Assembly: GCA_047605545.1 (NCBI GenBank)
Contig: JASGFL010000003.1
Coordinates: 20,598-84,597, forward strand
DNA from: Asticcacaulis sp047605545
GTDB lineage: Bacteria > Pseudomonadota > Alphaproteobacteria > Caulobacterales > Caulobacteraceae
DNA: 64,000 nt
Direction: 5' to 3'
The notes beneath the pieces are model-generated. The model saw only the letters and a list, made by a program, of their open reading frames with translations, was not told the origin of the DNA and did not search any database. Shown here piece after piece: positions 36,049-43,661 of this stretch. A program made the position numbers and the translations under genes. Within the stretch, counting starts at the first letter, position 1. The number at the start of each line of letters is the position of its first letter.

Positions 36049-37020
36049 TTGTCCCTCATACAGCTAAAAAACGTCCGTAAGACTTTTGCGGTCAAAGGCG
36101 GTCATCAGACCGCGCTTGATGGTGTGGATATTGACATCAGACGCGGCGAAATCTTTGGCATTATCGGGCCGTCAGGTTCGGGTAAGTCAACCCTGATCCG
36201 GTTGATCAACCGGCTTGAGACCCCCACCGAAGGCACGGTCGAGATTGATGGCGTACCGCTTGCTAATCTGGGGGCGAAAGCCCTGTCGAAGCTGCGTCAC
36301 CGACTGGGGATGATCTTTCAGCAGTTCGGCCTGTTGTCGTCAAAAACCGCGCGTCAGAACGTAGCCTTTGCGCTTGAACTGGCGGGGCAGGGCACGCCTC
36401 AGTCACGACGGGCCTTGGCGGATGAGTGGCTTGAGCGCGTGGGTTTAAGCTTACATGCCGATAAGTATCCGGCGCAGCTTTCCGGCGGCCAGAAACAACG
36501 CGTGGCCATTGCCCGCGCCCTGATTAATCAGCCGGATATATTGCTCTGTGACGAGGCGACCAGCGCCCTTGATCCGCAATCGACCCAAGGGATTCTCGAT
36601 CTGATCCTTGAGTTAAACCGCGAACTGGGGCTGACGGTTGTCGTGGTAACGCACGAAATGGAAGTGGTGCGTCAGGTCTGTGATCGCGTGGCGGTGCTGG
36701 AAAAGGGCAAGGTTGTGGAAACCGGTGAGGTGGCGCAGGTGCTGCTGACGCCCCATAGTCAGGCGGCACAAGGTTTGTCAGATGCGTTGAATCCGCCACC
36801 GTCGGACAGGGCGGATCTGGTGCGTCTCACCTGGAGTGGGGAGGACCCGCTAAGTGAGGCCTTGTCGGGCCTTGAGGCGCGTGTGCGATTGCAGTCAGGC
36901 CAGATATCGGCGCTGAAATCCGGCCCGTTCGGTGATGTCTGGGTGGCCATTGATGGTGTCGATCGTGATGTCGCCATAGGGCGGCTCAGAACCATCGGCG
37001 TGCAGGTGCGGGGGCTGTGA
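36049..37020 (+). CDS. metN: Methionine ABC transporter ATP-binding protein (MetN)
   Basis: A 323-residue ATPase of the methionine uptake transporter. It has Walker A GPSGSGKST, signature LSGGQKQR, Walker B ILLCDEATSALD and the H-loop VVVTHEMEV, plus the C-terminal NIL/C2-type regulatory domain that binds methionine in E. coli MetN. The start appears to be TTG; no ATG or GTG occurs in frame immediately upstream and no good ribosome site is visible, so the exact start is uncertain. The metI ATG overlaps its stop (TGATG). Confidence 0.92.
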   Translation: MSLIQLKNVRKTFAVKGGHQTALDGVDIDIRRGEIFGIIGPSGSGKSTLIRLINRLETPTEGTVEIDGVPLANLGAKALSKLRHRLGMIFQQFGLLSSKTARQNVAFALELAGQGTPQSRRALADEWLERVGLSLHADKYPAQLSGGQKQRVAIARALINQPDILLCDEATSALDPQSTQGILDLILELNRELGLTVVVVTHEMEVVRQVCDRVAVLEKGKVVETGEVAQVLLTPHSQAAQGLSDALNPPPSDRADLVRLTWSGEDPLSEALSGLEARVRLQSGQISALKSGPFGDVWVAIDGVDRDVAIGRLRTIGVQVRGL

Positions 37021-37694
37021 TGACCGGATTAAGCAGTTTCTTTGTCAATATCGATACCGCCGAAATCCTCAGGGCCTCCTGGGAAACCCTGGGCATGCTG
37101 GCGGGGTCATTGTCCTTGAGCATACTGATCGGCTTGCCCGTCGGCGTGTGGTTGTCCGTGACCGGACGCGGGGGGCTGTCGCCTCAGCCGGTCGTCTATG
37201 GGGCATTGAGCTTTATCGTCAATGTCATGCGTTCAGTGCCGTTTGTCATTCTGTTTATCCTGTTGATTCCGGTGACGATTGCATTGGTGGGGACATCGTT
37301 GGGCGTGCGTGGGGCGATCCCGCCGCTGGTGCTTGGGGCCGCACCGTTTTTTGCGCGTCTGGTCGAAAGCGCCCTGCGTGAAGTGGATCGCTCGGTTATC
37401 GAAGCCACGCAAGCCTTAGGGGCGACACGGCGTCAGATTATCCTGCGTACCCTTCTGCCCGAAGCCCTGCCGTCACTGATTGCGGCCGCAACCGTTACGG
37501 CGATTGCGCTGGTGTCCTATACGGCCATGGCCGGTGTCGTGGGGGCCGGTGGGCTTGGGGATCTGGCGGTGCGCTACGGCTATCAGCGCTTCCAGACGGA
37601 TGTTATGCTGGTGACGGTTGTGTTGATTATACTGCTGGTGCAGGGGCTGCAAATGGCCGGTGATGCGCTGGTGGCGCGGTTTTCGCGCAAATAG
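37020..37694 (+). CDS. metI: Methionine ABC transporter permease (MetI)
   Basis: A 224-residue inner-membrane permease of the D/L-methionine transporter with about five membrane segments. The permease signature lies in EVDRSVIEATQALGATRRQIILRTLLPEALPSL (EAA loop, contacting MetN), and the conserved segment AMAGVVGAGGLGDLA follows. Translationally coupled to metN by TGATG and 13 nt before metQ. Confidence 0.93.
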   Translation: MTGLSSFFVNIDTAEILRASWETLGMLAGSLSLSILIGLPVGVWLSVTGRGGLSPQPVVYGALSFIVNVMRSVPFVILFILLIPVTIALVGTSLGVRGAIPPLVLGAAPFFARLVESALREVDRSVIEATQALGATRRQIILRTLLPEALPSLIAAATVTAIALVSYTAMAGVVGAGGLGDLAVRYGYQRFQTDVMLVTVVLIILLVQGLQMAGDALVARFSRK

Positions 37695-37707
37695 AAAGAG
37701 GTTGAAT

Positions 37708-38502
37708 ATGCTGTCACGTCGTTTGATGCTTATGGCGGGTCTGGTGGCGGTTTTGGCGGGTTGTGGTAAGCCACAAACCGATAAAAATACCCTGACGGTC
37801 GCGGCGACGGCTATTCCGCATGCCGAGATTTTACAGCAGATTGTGCCTGATCTGGCGGCGCAGGGCATCACGCTTGAGGTCAAGGTGTTCAATGACTATG
37901 TTCAGCCAAATCTTCAGGTTGATCAGGGACTTATTGACGCCAACTATTTCCAGCATCTGCCTTATCTCGAAAGTTTTAATCGCGACCATGGCACCAAACT
38001 GATGGCGCTTCAGGGGGTGCATATTGAACCCTTCGGTGGCTATTCGCGTAAGGTGAAAGCTATTTCTGACCTTAAGCAAGGAGCCGTGATCGCAATTCCC
38101 AACGATCCGTCCAATGCCGGTCGTGCCCTGATATTGCTGCACCATTCGGGCCTGATTAAGCTGAAGGACGCAGGCAATATTAATGCGACCGTCAAGGATA
38201 TTACCGAGAACCCAAAAGGGTTTGTTATCCGCGAGTTAGAGTCGCCGTCCCTGCCGCGTGTACTGCCTGAGGTCGATCTGGCGCTGATCAACACTAACTA
38301 TGCGCTGGATGCAGGCCTTGATCCGCAAAAGGATGCGCTGATCATCGAAGGCTCGGACAGCCCCTATGTCAATTATCTGGTGATCCGCGAAGATCGTGCC
38401 GAAGATGCGCGGCTTAAGGCGCTGGCGGCGGCATTGGCCTCTCAGAAGGTCAAGGATTTCATTGCCGAGAAATACAAAGGCGCTGTGTTGCCCGCGTTTT
38501 GA
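37708..38502 (+). CDS. metQ: Methionine-binding lipoprotein (MetQ/NlpA)
   Basis: A 264-residue substrate-binding lipoprotein. The signal ends AVLAGC, a clear lipobox. NlpA-family segments include TVAATAIPHAEILQQI, VFNDYVQPNLQVDQGLIDANYFQH and IAIPNDPSNAGRALILLH. The start at 37708 is chosen because AAAGAGG lies 6 nt upstream and the signal peptide begins there. It completes metNIQ. Confidence 0.94.
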   Translation: MLSRRLMLMAGLVAVLAGCGKPQTDKNTLTVAATAIPHAEILQQIVPDLAAQGITLEVKVFNDYVQPNLQVDQGLIDANYFQHLPYLESFNRDHGTKLMALQGVHIEPFGGYSRKVKAISDLKQGAVIAIPNDPSNAGRALILLHHSGLIKLKDAGNINATVKDITENPKGFVIRELESPSLPRVLPEVDLALINTNYALDAGLDPQKDALIIEGSDSPYVNYLVIREDRAEDARLKALAAALASQKVKDFIAEKYKGAVLPAF

Positions 38503-38511
38503 TCGGGTGTC

Positions 38512-38549
38512 TTGACATGGACGGTCTGCAACATTATGAACATTGTTCA
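38512..38549 (+). promoter_or_regulatory. Strong promoter with overlapping 13-bp palindrome before the KAS III cluster
   Basis: TTGACA (38512-38517), a 17-nt spacer and TATGAA (38535-38540) form a near-consensus promoter. TGAACA-T-TGTTCA (38537-38549), a perfect 6-1-6 palindrome, overlaps the -10 and probable start point, a typical place for a TetR- or LuxR-type site. No regulator gene is adjacent, so the binder must be encoded elsewhere. Confidence 0.7.
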
Positions 38550-38573
38550 ATATTTTGTTGAAGGCGCGTATCC

Positions 38574-39572
38574 ATGTCTGAGCCTGTGGGTTTAAAGATT
38601 GTCGGCAGTGGTATTTACCGTCCGCGTGAGGCCCGAAATTCCTCTGTGTTTGACAGCACTTACGGTCAGGCGGCGGGCTGGACTCAAGGCCGCTTTGGAA
38701 TTGCCTCGCGCGCTGTCGCCGATGAGACAGAAACCACGTCGGTCATGGCGGCGATGGCCTGTCGGCAGGCATTGGCCGAGGCCGGTTGGGATGCTGATTT
38801 TGATGTGCTGATCGGTGGTTGCGCGGTGATGGAGCAGCCGATTCCGGGGACATCGGTTCTGGTGTCGCATGAATTGGGTTTGGGTAAGTCCGGCATCCAT
38901 TGTTTTGACGTCAACATGACCTGTCTTTCGTTTCTGACGGCGCTGGATGTGGTTAGTCTGGGGTTTCGGGCAGGGCGCTGGCGGCGGGCATTGATTTTCG
39001 CCAGCGATATTGCATCGGCAGGTCTGGATTATCAGCATCCTGAAATGTCTGCTATTTTTGGCGACGGTGCGGCGGCGATCTGTGTTGAGGCCGGTGATAG
39101 TGACGGGCCTGCTGTATTATCCGCAGGGTTCAAAACCTTCAGTGCGGGTAAGGATTTGGGGCATTTGAAATCGGGCGGTACCCGCGTGCGTATTGCCGAT
39201 GGTTTTGAGGCCTTAAAGACCGGTTCAAGGTTCCATATGGATGCTTTTGGCATCTTCAAAGCGGCCGGAAAACACATGCCGGCGCTGATGAAGCAGGTGG
39301 CTGGCGAAGCGGGGCTGGAATTGGGTGAAATTGACCTGTTTATCCCGCATCAGGCCAGTCATCCGGCGCTGGAATATGTGCGTCATGTCATCGGTGAGCG
39401 GCCTGAGCGGGTAGTGGATATTTTTGCGACCTATGGCAACCAGATTGCGGCCTCTTTGCCAACGGCGTTATGTGTGGCGCGGGCCGAAGGGCGGCTTAAG
39501 GCCGGTCAGCCGGTGATGTTATTAGGTACATCGGCAGGCGTCAGCTTAGGGGTTATGGTGCTGCGATGCTGA
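38574..39572 (+). CDS. 3-oxoacyl-ACP synthase III-like condensing enzyme
   Basis: A 332-residue thiolase-fold enzyme with an intact Cys-His-Asn triad: Cys117 in DVNMTCLSFL, His259 in IPHQASHP and Asn289 in TYGNQIAASLP. The motifs fit KAS III/OleA-type enzymes, which condense acyl-CoA or acyl-ACP units; it is divergent from housekeeping FabH and not next to fatty-acid genes. First of five overlapping genes behind a strong promoter. The product chain and partner are not predictable, but the cluster suggests a small specialised acyl product. Confidence 0.88.
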   Translation: MSEPVGLKIVGSGIYRPREARNSSVFDSTYGQAAGWTQGRFGIASRAVADETETTSVMAAMACRQALAEAGWDADFDVLIGGCAVMEQPIPGTSVLVSHELGLGKSGIHCFDVNMTCLSFLTALDVVSLGFRAGRWRRALIFASDIASAGLDYQHPEMSAIFGDGAAAICVEAGDSDGPAVLSAGFKTFSAGKDLGHLKSGGTRVRIADGFEALKTGSRFHMDAFGIFKAAGKHMPALMKQVAGEAGLELGEIDLFIPHQASHPALEYVRHVIGERPERVVDIFATYGNQIAASLPTALCVARAEGRLKAGQPVMLLGTSAGVSLGVMVLRC

Positions 39573-40543
39573 GGCCGGTTCTGGTTACGGGTGCCAGCGG
39601 CGGGTTGGGGGCCGCTGTGTGCGAAGCACTGATCGGGCGGGGATACAGGGTGCGTGCCACGGGGCGCAAGGCATCGGCGCGGGTTGAGGGTCTGGGGTGT
39701 GATTATGTGTCCGCTGACCTGACAGATGCGGGGGTATTAGCGGCCCTGACCGAAGGGACACAAGGCGTGATCCATTGCGCTGCCCTGTCGTCACCGTGGG
39801 ATCTTTATGCGGATTTTTATGACATCAATGTGCGGGCGACGCGTAACCTTTTGAATGCTGCCAGAGATGCACGTGTGCGCCGCTTTGTCTTTGTGTCTTC
39901 GCCTTCGGTCTATGGCCGGCCGGTGGATCAGTTGGGGCTGAGTGAGGCCGATCCGGTCACAGATCATCCGTTAAATGCCTATGCGGCGACCAAAATTCTG
40001 GCGGAAACCGAGGTGTGTCTGGCGGCGGCCAATGGTCTGGCGGCCCTGAGCGTCCGTCCACGCGCTTTGGTGGGGCCTGAGGATCAGGTATTATTGCCGC
40101 GAGTGTTGCGCTTGCTTGCGAAGGGGCGGTTTCCTTTGTGGCGCGGGGGGCAGGCGCTGATTGAGCTGACGGATGTGCGCGACGTGGCGCAGGCTTTGGT
40201 GAGCGCGTTTGAACGGGCCGAAGCCCTGTCGGGTGAGGTGATCAATATATCCGGTGGTCAGGCCGTGCCTGTGCGCGATATGGTGCAGACCCTTGCTGAC
40301 GGTATTGGTGCGCCGGTGCAGTTTGTCCGCCTGCCCTATGGTTTGACGGCGTCAGTGGCGCGGGCGGCGGAGGTGATTTGCGGGCGCTTGCCATCGCGAC
40401 CAGAGCCGCCGGTGACGCCCTATTCATTGGCAACACTGGCTTTCTCGCAGACCTTTGATCTTAGTAAGGCGAGGCGGGTTCTGGATTACAAACCCCAATA
40501 TGACGCCTTGAAAACGGCGGTGGAGGTGGCGCGTGGGCGATAG
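39566..40543 (+). CDS. NAD(P)-dependent epimerase/dehydratase (extended SDR)
   Basis: A 325-residue extended short-chain dehydrogenase. The Rossmann motif is VTGASGGLG at the N-terminus, with catalytic Ser in VFVSSPSVYG and Tyr-Lys in NAYAATK. The type resembles 3-beta-HSD/OleD-like reductases of beta-keto or beta-hydroxy acids, which would suit reduction of the condensing enzyme's 3-oxo product. It overlaps the upstream gene by 7 nt and the MBL gene by 11 nt. Confidence 0.87.
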   Translation: MLRPVLVTGASGGLGAAVCEALIGRGYRVRATGRKASARVEGLGCDYVSADLTDAGVLAALTEGTQGVIHCAALSSPWDLYADFYDINVRATRNLLNAARDARVRRFVFVSSPSVYGRPVDQLGLSEADPVTDHPLNAYAATKILAETEVCLAAANGLAALSVRPRALVGPEDQVLLPRVLRLLAKGRFPLWRGGQALIELTDVRDVAQALVSAFERAEALSGEVINISGGQAVPVRDMVQTLADGIGAPVQFVRLPYGLTASVARAAEVICGRLPSRPEPPVTPYSLATLAFSQTFDLSKARRVLDYKPQYDALKTAVEVARGR

Positions 40544-41366
40544 GGGCCTTAGCTGGCAAGTGCTGCGCGTCGGGGCCTGTCGGCACCCTGAGATATTAAG
40601 CCGTCGTCGCGGCCATATCTGCCCCATCGGCTTTCCGGCGTTGGTGGGGTTGATCCACCATCCGACCTTTGGCGCGATCCTGTTTGATACCGGCTATGCG
40701 CCACGTTTCTTTACCGCCACCGAAGCCTTCCCTGAGCGGCTTTATCGCTGGGCAACGCCGGTGCAGTACGGGCCGGAAGATGATCTGGTGACGCAACTGG
40801 ATCGCTTAGGCCTGAAGTCATCGGACATAAGGGCGGTGATTGTATCGCATTTCCACGGTGATCATGTGGCGGGTCTGGCTGATTTTGCTAAGGCGCAGGT
40901 ATTTTGCGCCCGTGCCGGATATGCGCAGATTCAGGGCGGCACTCGGTTCGGACGGGTGCGGCGGGGTTTGCTTAAAACGCTGGTGCCGGAAAGCCTTAAG
41001 CCGGTATTTTTCGAGGATCGGCCGCTGGTGGCGTTACCGGCGCAACTGGCACCGTTTGACCGTGGCGTGGATGTGTTTGGAGACGGGTCTTTGATGGCAG
41101 TTGAGCTGCCCGGACACTGTGCCGGTCATTGGGGGCTGTGGGTCGGTTCTGAGACGGAGGCCCTGTTTATCGGTGATGCCGCCTGGTCGATGCAGGCCAT
41201 TGTTGACGACGATCCGCCACCGGCCTTTACGACGGGGCTATTGGGCGACACCAAGGCCTATCGGCGCACGCTCAAAGGACTTGCGGCGGTGGCGCAACGC
41301 CTTGAGGTCATACCGTCCCATTGTGAGGTGACGGCGCGTAAATGGGTGGCGGGCTATGGGGTTTGA
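40533..41366 (+). CDS. MBL-fold metallo-hydrolase
   Basis: A 277-residue metallo-beta-lactamase-fold protein from a GTG start. The metal-binding motif HFHGDH (His106, His108, Asp110, His111) is intact. Further ligands are likely His in LPGHCAGHWGL, Asp in FIGDAAW and His in VIPSHCEV. Lactonases and thioesterases share this fold, so it may release or hydrolyse the acyl product of the cluster. It overlaps both neighbours by 11 nt. Confidence 0.87.
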   Translation: MGDRGLSWQVLRVGACRHPEILSRRRGHICPIGFPALVGLIHHPTFGAILFDTGYAPRFFTATEAFPERLYRWATPVQYGPEDDLVTQLDRLGLKSSDIRAVIVSHFHGDHVAGLADFAKAQVFCARAGYAQIQGGTRFGRVRRGLLKTLVPESLKPVFFEDRPLVALPAQLAPFDRGVDVFGDGSLMAVELPGHCAGHWGLWVGSETEALFIGDAAWSMQAIVDDDPPPAFTTGLLGDTKAYRRTLKGLAAVAQRLEVIPSHCEVTARKWVAGYGV

Positions 41367-42543
41367 GGCCGCGCAAACCTTTGTGCAGACCTGTTTCAGT
41401 CCGCGCACCCCCGAAGGATTAAGGCGGCGTCAGGCGCGTCTGTGGGGCGAACTTAGGGCGCAGTTCAGCAGGGCACCGGCGCTGAAGGCCTTTGTCGGCG
41501 CTGAGTTAGGTGACATTCCGGTTATTGATACGGCCTGTTTTCGTGCGCGTTTTGCGGACTATAACACGCTGGGCCTGTCGCTTGAGGCGGCTGTTGAGGC
41601 GGCGCAACGGGCCGAGGCCGGTGAAGCGGATGATCTGGGAAACGGTGTCAGTGCCGGTTTTTCGACCGGTACCGGCGGCGGTTTGCGAGGGTTATTTGTC
41701 ACGACCAGAGACGAACGTCAGGCCTATGGGGCCATGCTGGCGGGGCGGCTGTTTGGGCCTGCGGACTGGCTGCATCTGGGACGTATTGCTGTCTGTCTCA
41801 GGGCCGGGAACCGGCTGTATAACCGGCGTGGCGTGCGCTTCTTTGGTCTGGCGCAGGCTGATCGTGATCCGGCGATTGCCGCCTTTGATCCCAAGGTGTT
41901 GATTGCGCCGCCGCAGGTATTGCTTGAACTGGCGCAAAGCGGTCATAATTTACCATCTCTGAGGCGGTTGTTTTATGGTGCGGAAACGCTGAATGAGACT
42001 GAACGCGCGTTTGTAACCAAAGCTTTGGGGGGGCGGCCTGATCCGATCTATCAGGCCACCGAAGGCTTTGTGGGCGCGCCGTGCCGGTTCGGGACTTTGC
42101 ACCTGAATGACGATCAGATGATCATCGAACGCGAAGACATTGGCGGCGGCAGATTCAGGCCGGTGATCACGGATCTGATGCGTCGGTCGCAACTGGTTGT
42201 GCGGCTACGTCTTGAGGATATTTTGCGACCAACCGTTTGCGCCTGTGGCAGTCCGCGTCAGGCGGTGATGCCGGTCGAGGGACGTACCTCCGATGTCTGG
42301 CGCTGGGGGGATAAGGTGGTCTGGCCGGCGGAGGTTGAGGCTTTGGTCGCGCCTTTGTTGCCAGCGGCGCATCGCTGGGTGGCGACCGGATCGGCGCAGG
42401 GGATAGAGTTTGCCTGCGCGCATGAAAACGATGCCGAAGTAATGAAGCAGGCCTTGCGCAGATTGGGTCAGCCGGTCAGGCGTGTGGCCTATGATCCGGC
42501 GTCGGATTTTCCCAAACGCCGTCATGTGCGGTGGCGATCATGA
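41356..42543 (+). CDS. Adenylate-forming enzyme, F390 synthetase/PaaK/CapK-like
   Basis: A 395-residue protein with the PaaK/CapK-type adenylation layout: phosphate loop FSTGTGGGLRGLF, the A5-like IYQATEGFVG, ITDLMRR and the EGRTSDV motif near residue 310. It is shorter than CoA ligases. Probably it activates a carboxylate as acyl-AMP for transfer to an amine, thiol or alcohol in the cluster's pathway. Specific substrate unknown. It overlaps the ATP-grasp gene by 4 nt (ATGA). Confidence 0.8.
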   Translation: MGFEAAQTFVQTCFSPRTPEGLRRRQARLWGELRAQFSRAPALKAFVGAELGDIPVIDTACFRARFADYNTLGLSLEAAVEAAQRAEAGEADDLGNGVSAGFSTGTGGGLRGLFVTTRDERQAYGAMLAGRLFGPADWLHLGRIAVCLRAGNRLYNRRGVRFFGLAQADRDPAIAAFDPKVLIAPPQVLLELAQSGHNLPSLRRLFYGAETLNETERAFVTKALGGRPDPIYQATEGFVGAPCRFGTLHLNDDQMIIEREDIGGGRFRPVITDLMRRSQLVVRLRLEDILRPTVCACGSPRQAVMPVEGRTSDVWRWGDKVVWPAEVEALVAPLLPAAHRWVATGSAQGIEFACAHENDAEVMKQALRRLGQPVRRVAYDPASDFPKRRHVRWRS

Positions 42544-43661
42544 GGATTTTGCTGACCGGTGTGCGCGCCCCTGTGGCGATGGATCTGGTGGCGGCCCTGA
42601 GTGCGGGCGGGCATCAGGTGTGGGGGATAGACAGCCTGCCGCGTCCGGTGGTCGGGCCGTATCTCAACGGGTTTTATCTCTGTGCCTCGCCCAGATTTAT
42701 GCCCGATGCGTTTTTGCGTGATATATGCGCCGCCGTTGAGGCCGTTCAGCCCGATATTATTATCCCCCTCTGCGAAGACGTATTCTATTGGGCCAAAGCG
42801 TCCGAGGCGCACGGATGGCCTTTGTTTGCAACGGATTTAGCCACCCTGATGCGGCTGCATTCCAAATATGCCTTTGTCGGGGTGGCGGCAAAATACGGAC
42901 TAAAAGTGCCAAAAACGGTACGTTTTCAGGCGGGGTGGGTCGGTGAGCGGGGACAAGACCATGTGTTCAAGCCGGAATATTCGCGTTTCGGGGCCAAGCT
43001 GCATATTCGCCCGCTTCAGGTACCGGATTTGACGTCTGAGCCGACGAATCCCTGGTTGCGGCAGGACTGGGTGGCGGGCGAGGATATCAGCACCTTTGTG
43101 GTCGCGCACGAGGGGAGGATAACGGCCTTTAGTGCGTATCGCTCAGGCTGGCGTATGCCCGGCGGGGTCAGCTATTATTTTGACCCGCTGGAGCCGGAAC
43201 TGATGACCACCCTTGAGGGGCTGATGGGGCAGCTTGTGGCCGGTTTGGGGTTCACCGGACAGTTGGGGTGTGACCTGAGGCATGATCCAGACGGTCAGTT
43301 GTGGTTCATTGAGGCCAATCCGCGTGCCACCAGCGGCCTGCATCTGCTGGCGCATGATCCTGAGGCCTTGAGTGCGGCCTATACGGACAAGGCGGCGCCA
43401 CTGTTGCGGACTTCGCCTCAGGCGGCCTGTGTCGGGCCGGTTATGTATCTGTCGGGCTGGCCGCAGGCGCTGCGTAACGGTCGGGTGGCCTTATGGCAGG
43501 CCGATATGCGTCGGGCGCGTGATGTGACCGGAAGGGGGGCGTTGCGGCTCATGACCAGGGGGGCGGGTCTGATGGCGCAGGCCGTGGTCAGGGGGATGCC
43601 TCTGGCGCAGTTTCTGACCGTAGATATTGAGTGTAACCATGACCTGAGCGGTTCAGTTTAG
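42540..43661 (+). CDS. ATP-grasp ligase-like protein
   Basis: A 373-residue protein with an N-terminal nucleotide-fold domain (RILLTGVRAPVAMDLVAAL) and an ATP-grasp domain ending in the metal-binding segment LWFIEANPRATSGLHLL (Glu258, Asn260). Lysines expected to bind ATP occur in the HVFKPEYSRFG stretch. ATP-grasp enzymes join a carboxylate to an amine or thiol through an acyl-phosphate, so this may add an amino acid or similar group to the acyl product. Last gene of the cluster; its 3' end overlaps the convergent GGDEF-EAL gene by 9 nt. Confidence 0.83.
   Translation: MRILLTGVRAPVAMDLVAALSAGGHQVWGIDSLPRPVVGPYLNGFYLCASPRFMPDAFLRDICAAVEAVQPDIIIPLCEDVFYWAKASEAHGWPLFATDLATLMRLHSKYAFVGVAAKYGLKVPKTVRFQAGWVGERGQDHVFKPEYSRFGAKLHIRPLQVPDLTSEPTNPWLRQDWVAGEDISTFVVAHEGRITAFSAYRSGWRMPGGVSYYFDPLEPELMTTLEGLMGQLVAGLGFTGQLGCDLRHDPDGQLWFIEANPRATSGLHLLAHDPEALSAAYTDKAAPLLRTSPQAACVGPVMYLSGWPQALRNGRVALWQADMRRARDVTGRGALRLMTRGAGLMAQAVVRGMPLAQFLTVDIECNHDLSGSV

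Noticed and set aside
38574..42543. OleABCD olefin/beta-lactone cluster
   Set aside because: The order and two of the families differ: no OleB-type alpha/beta hydrolase, and the ligase is PaaK/CapK-like and short. Only a loose functional analogy is kept.
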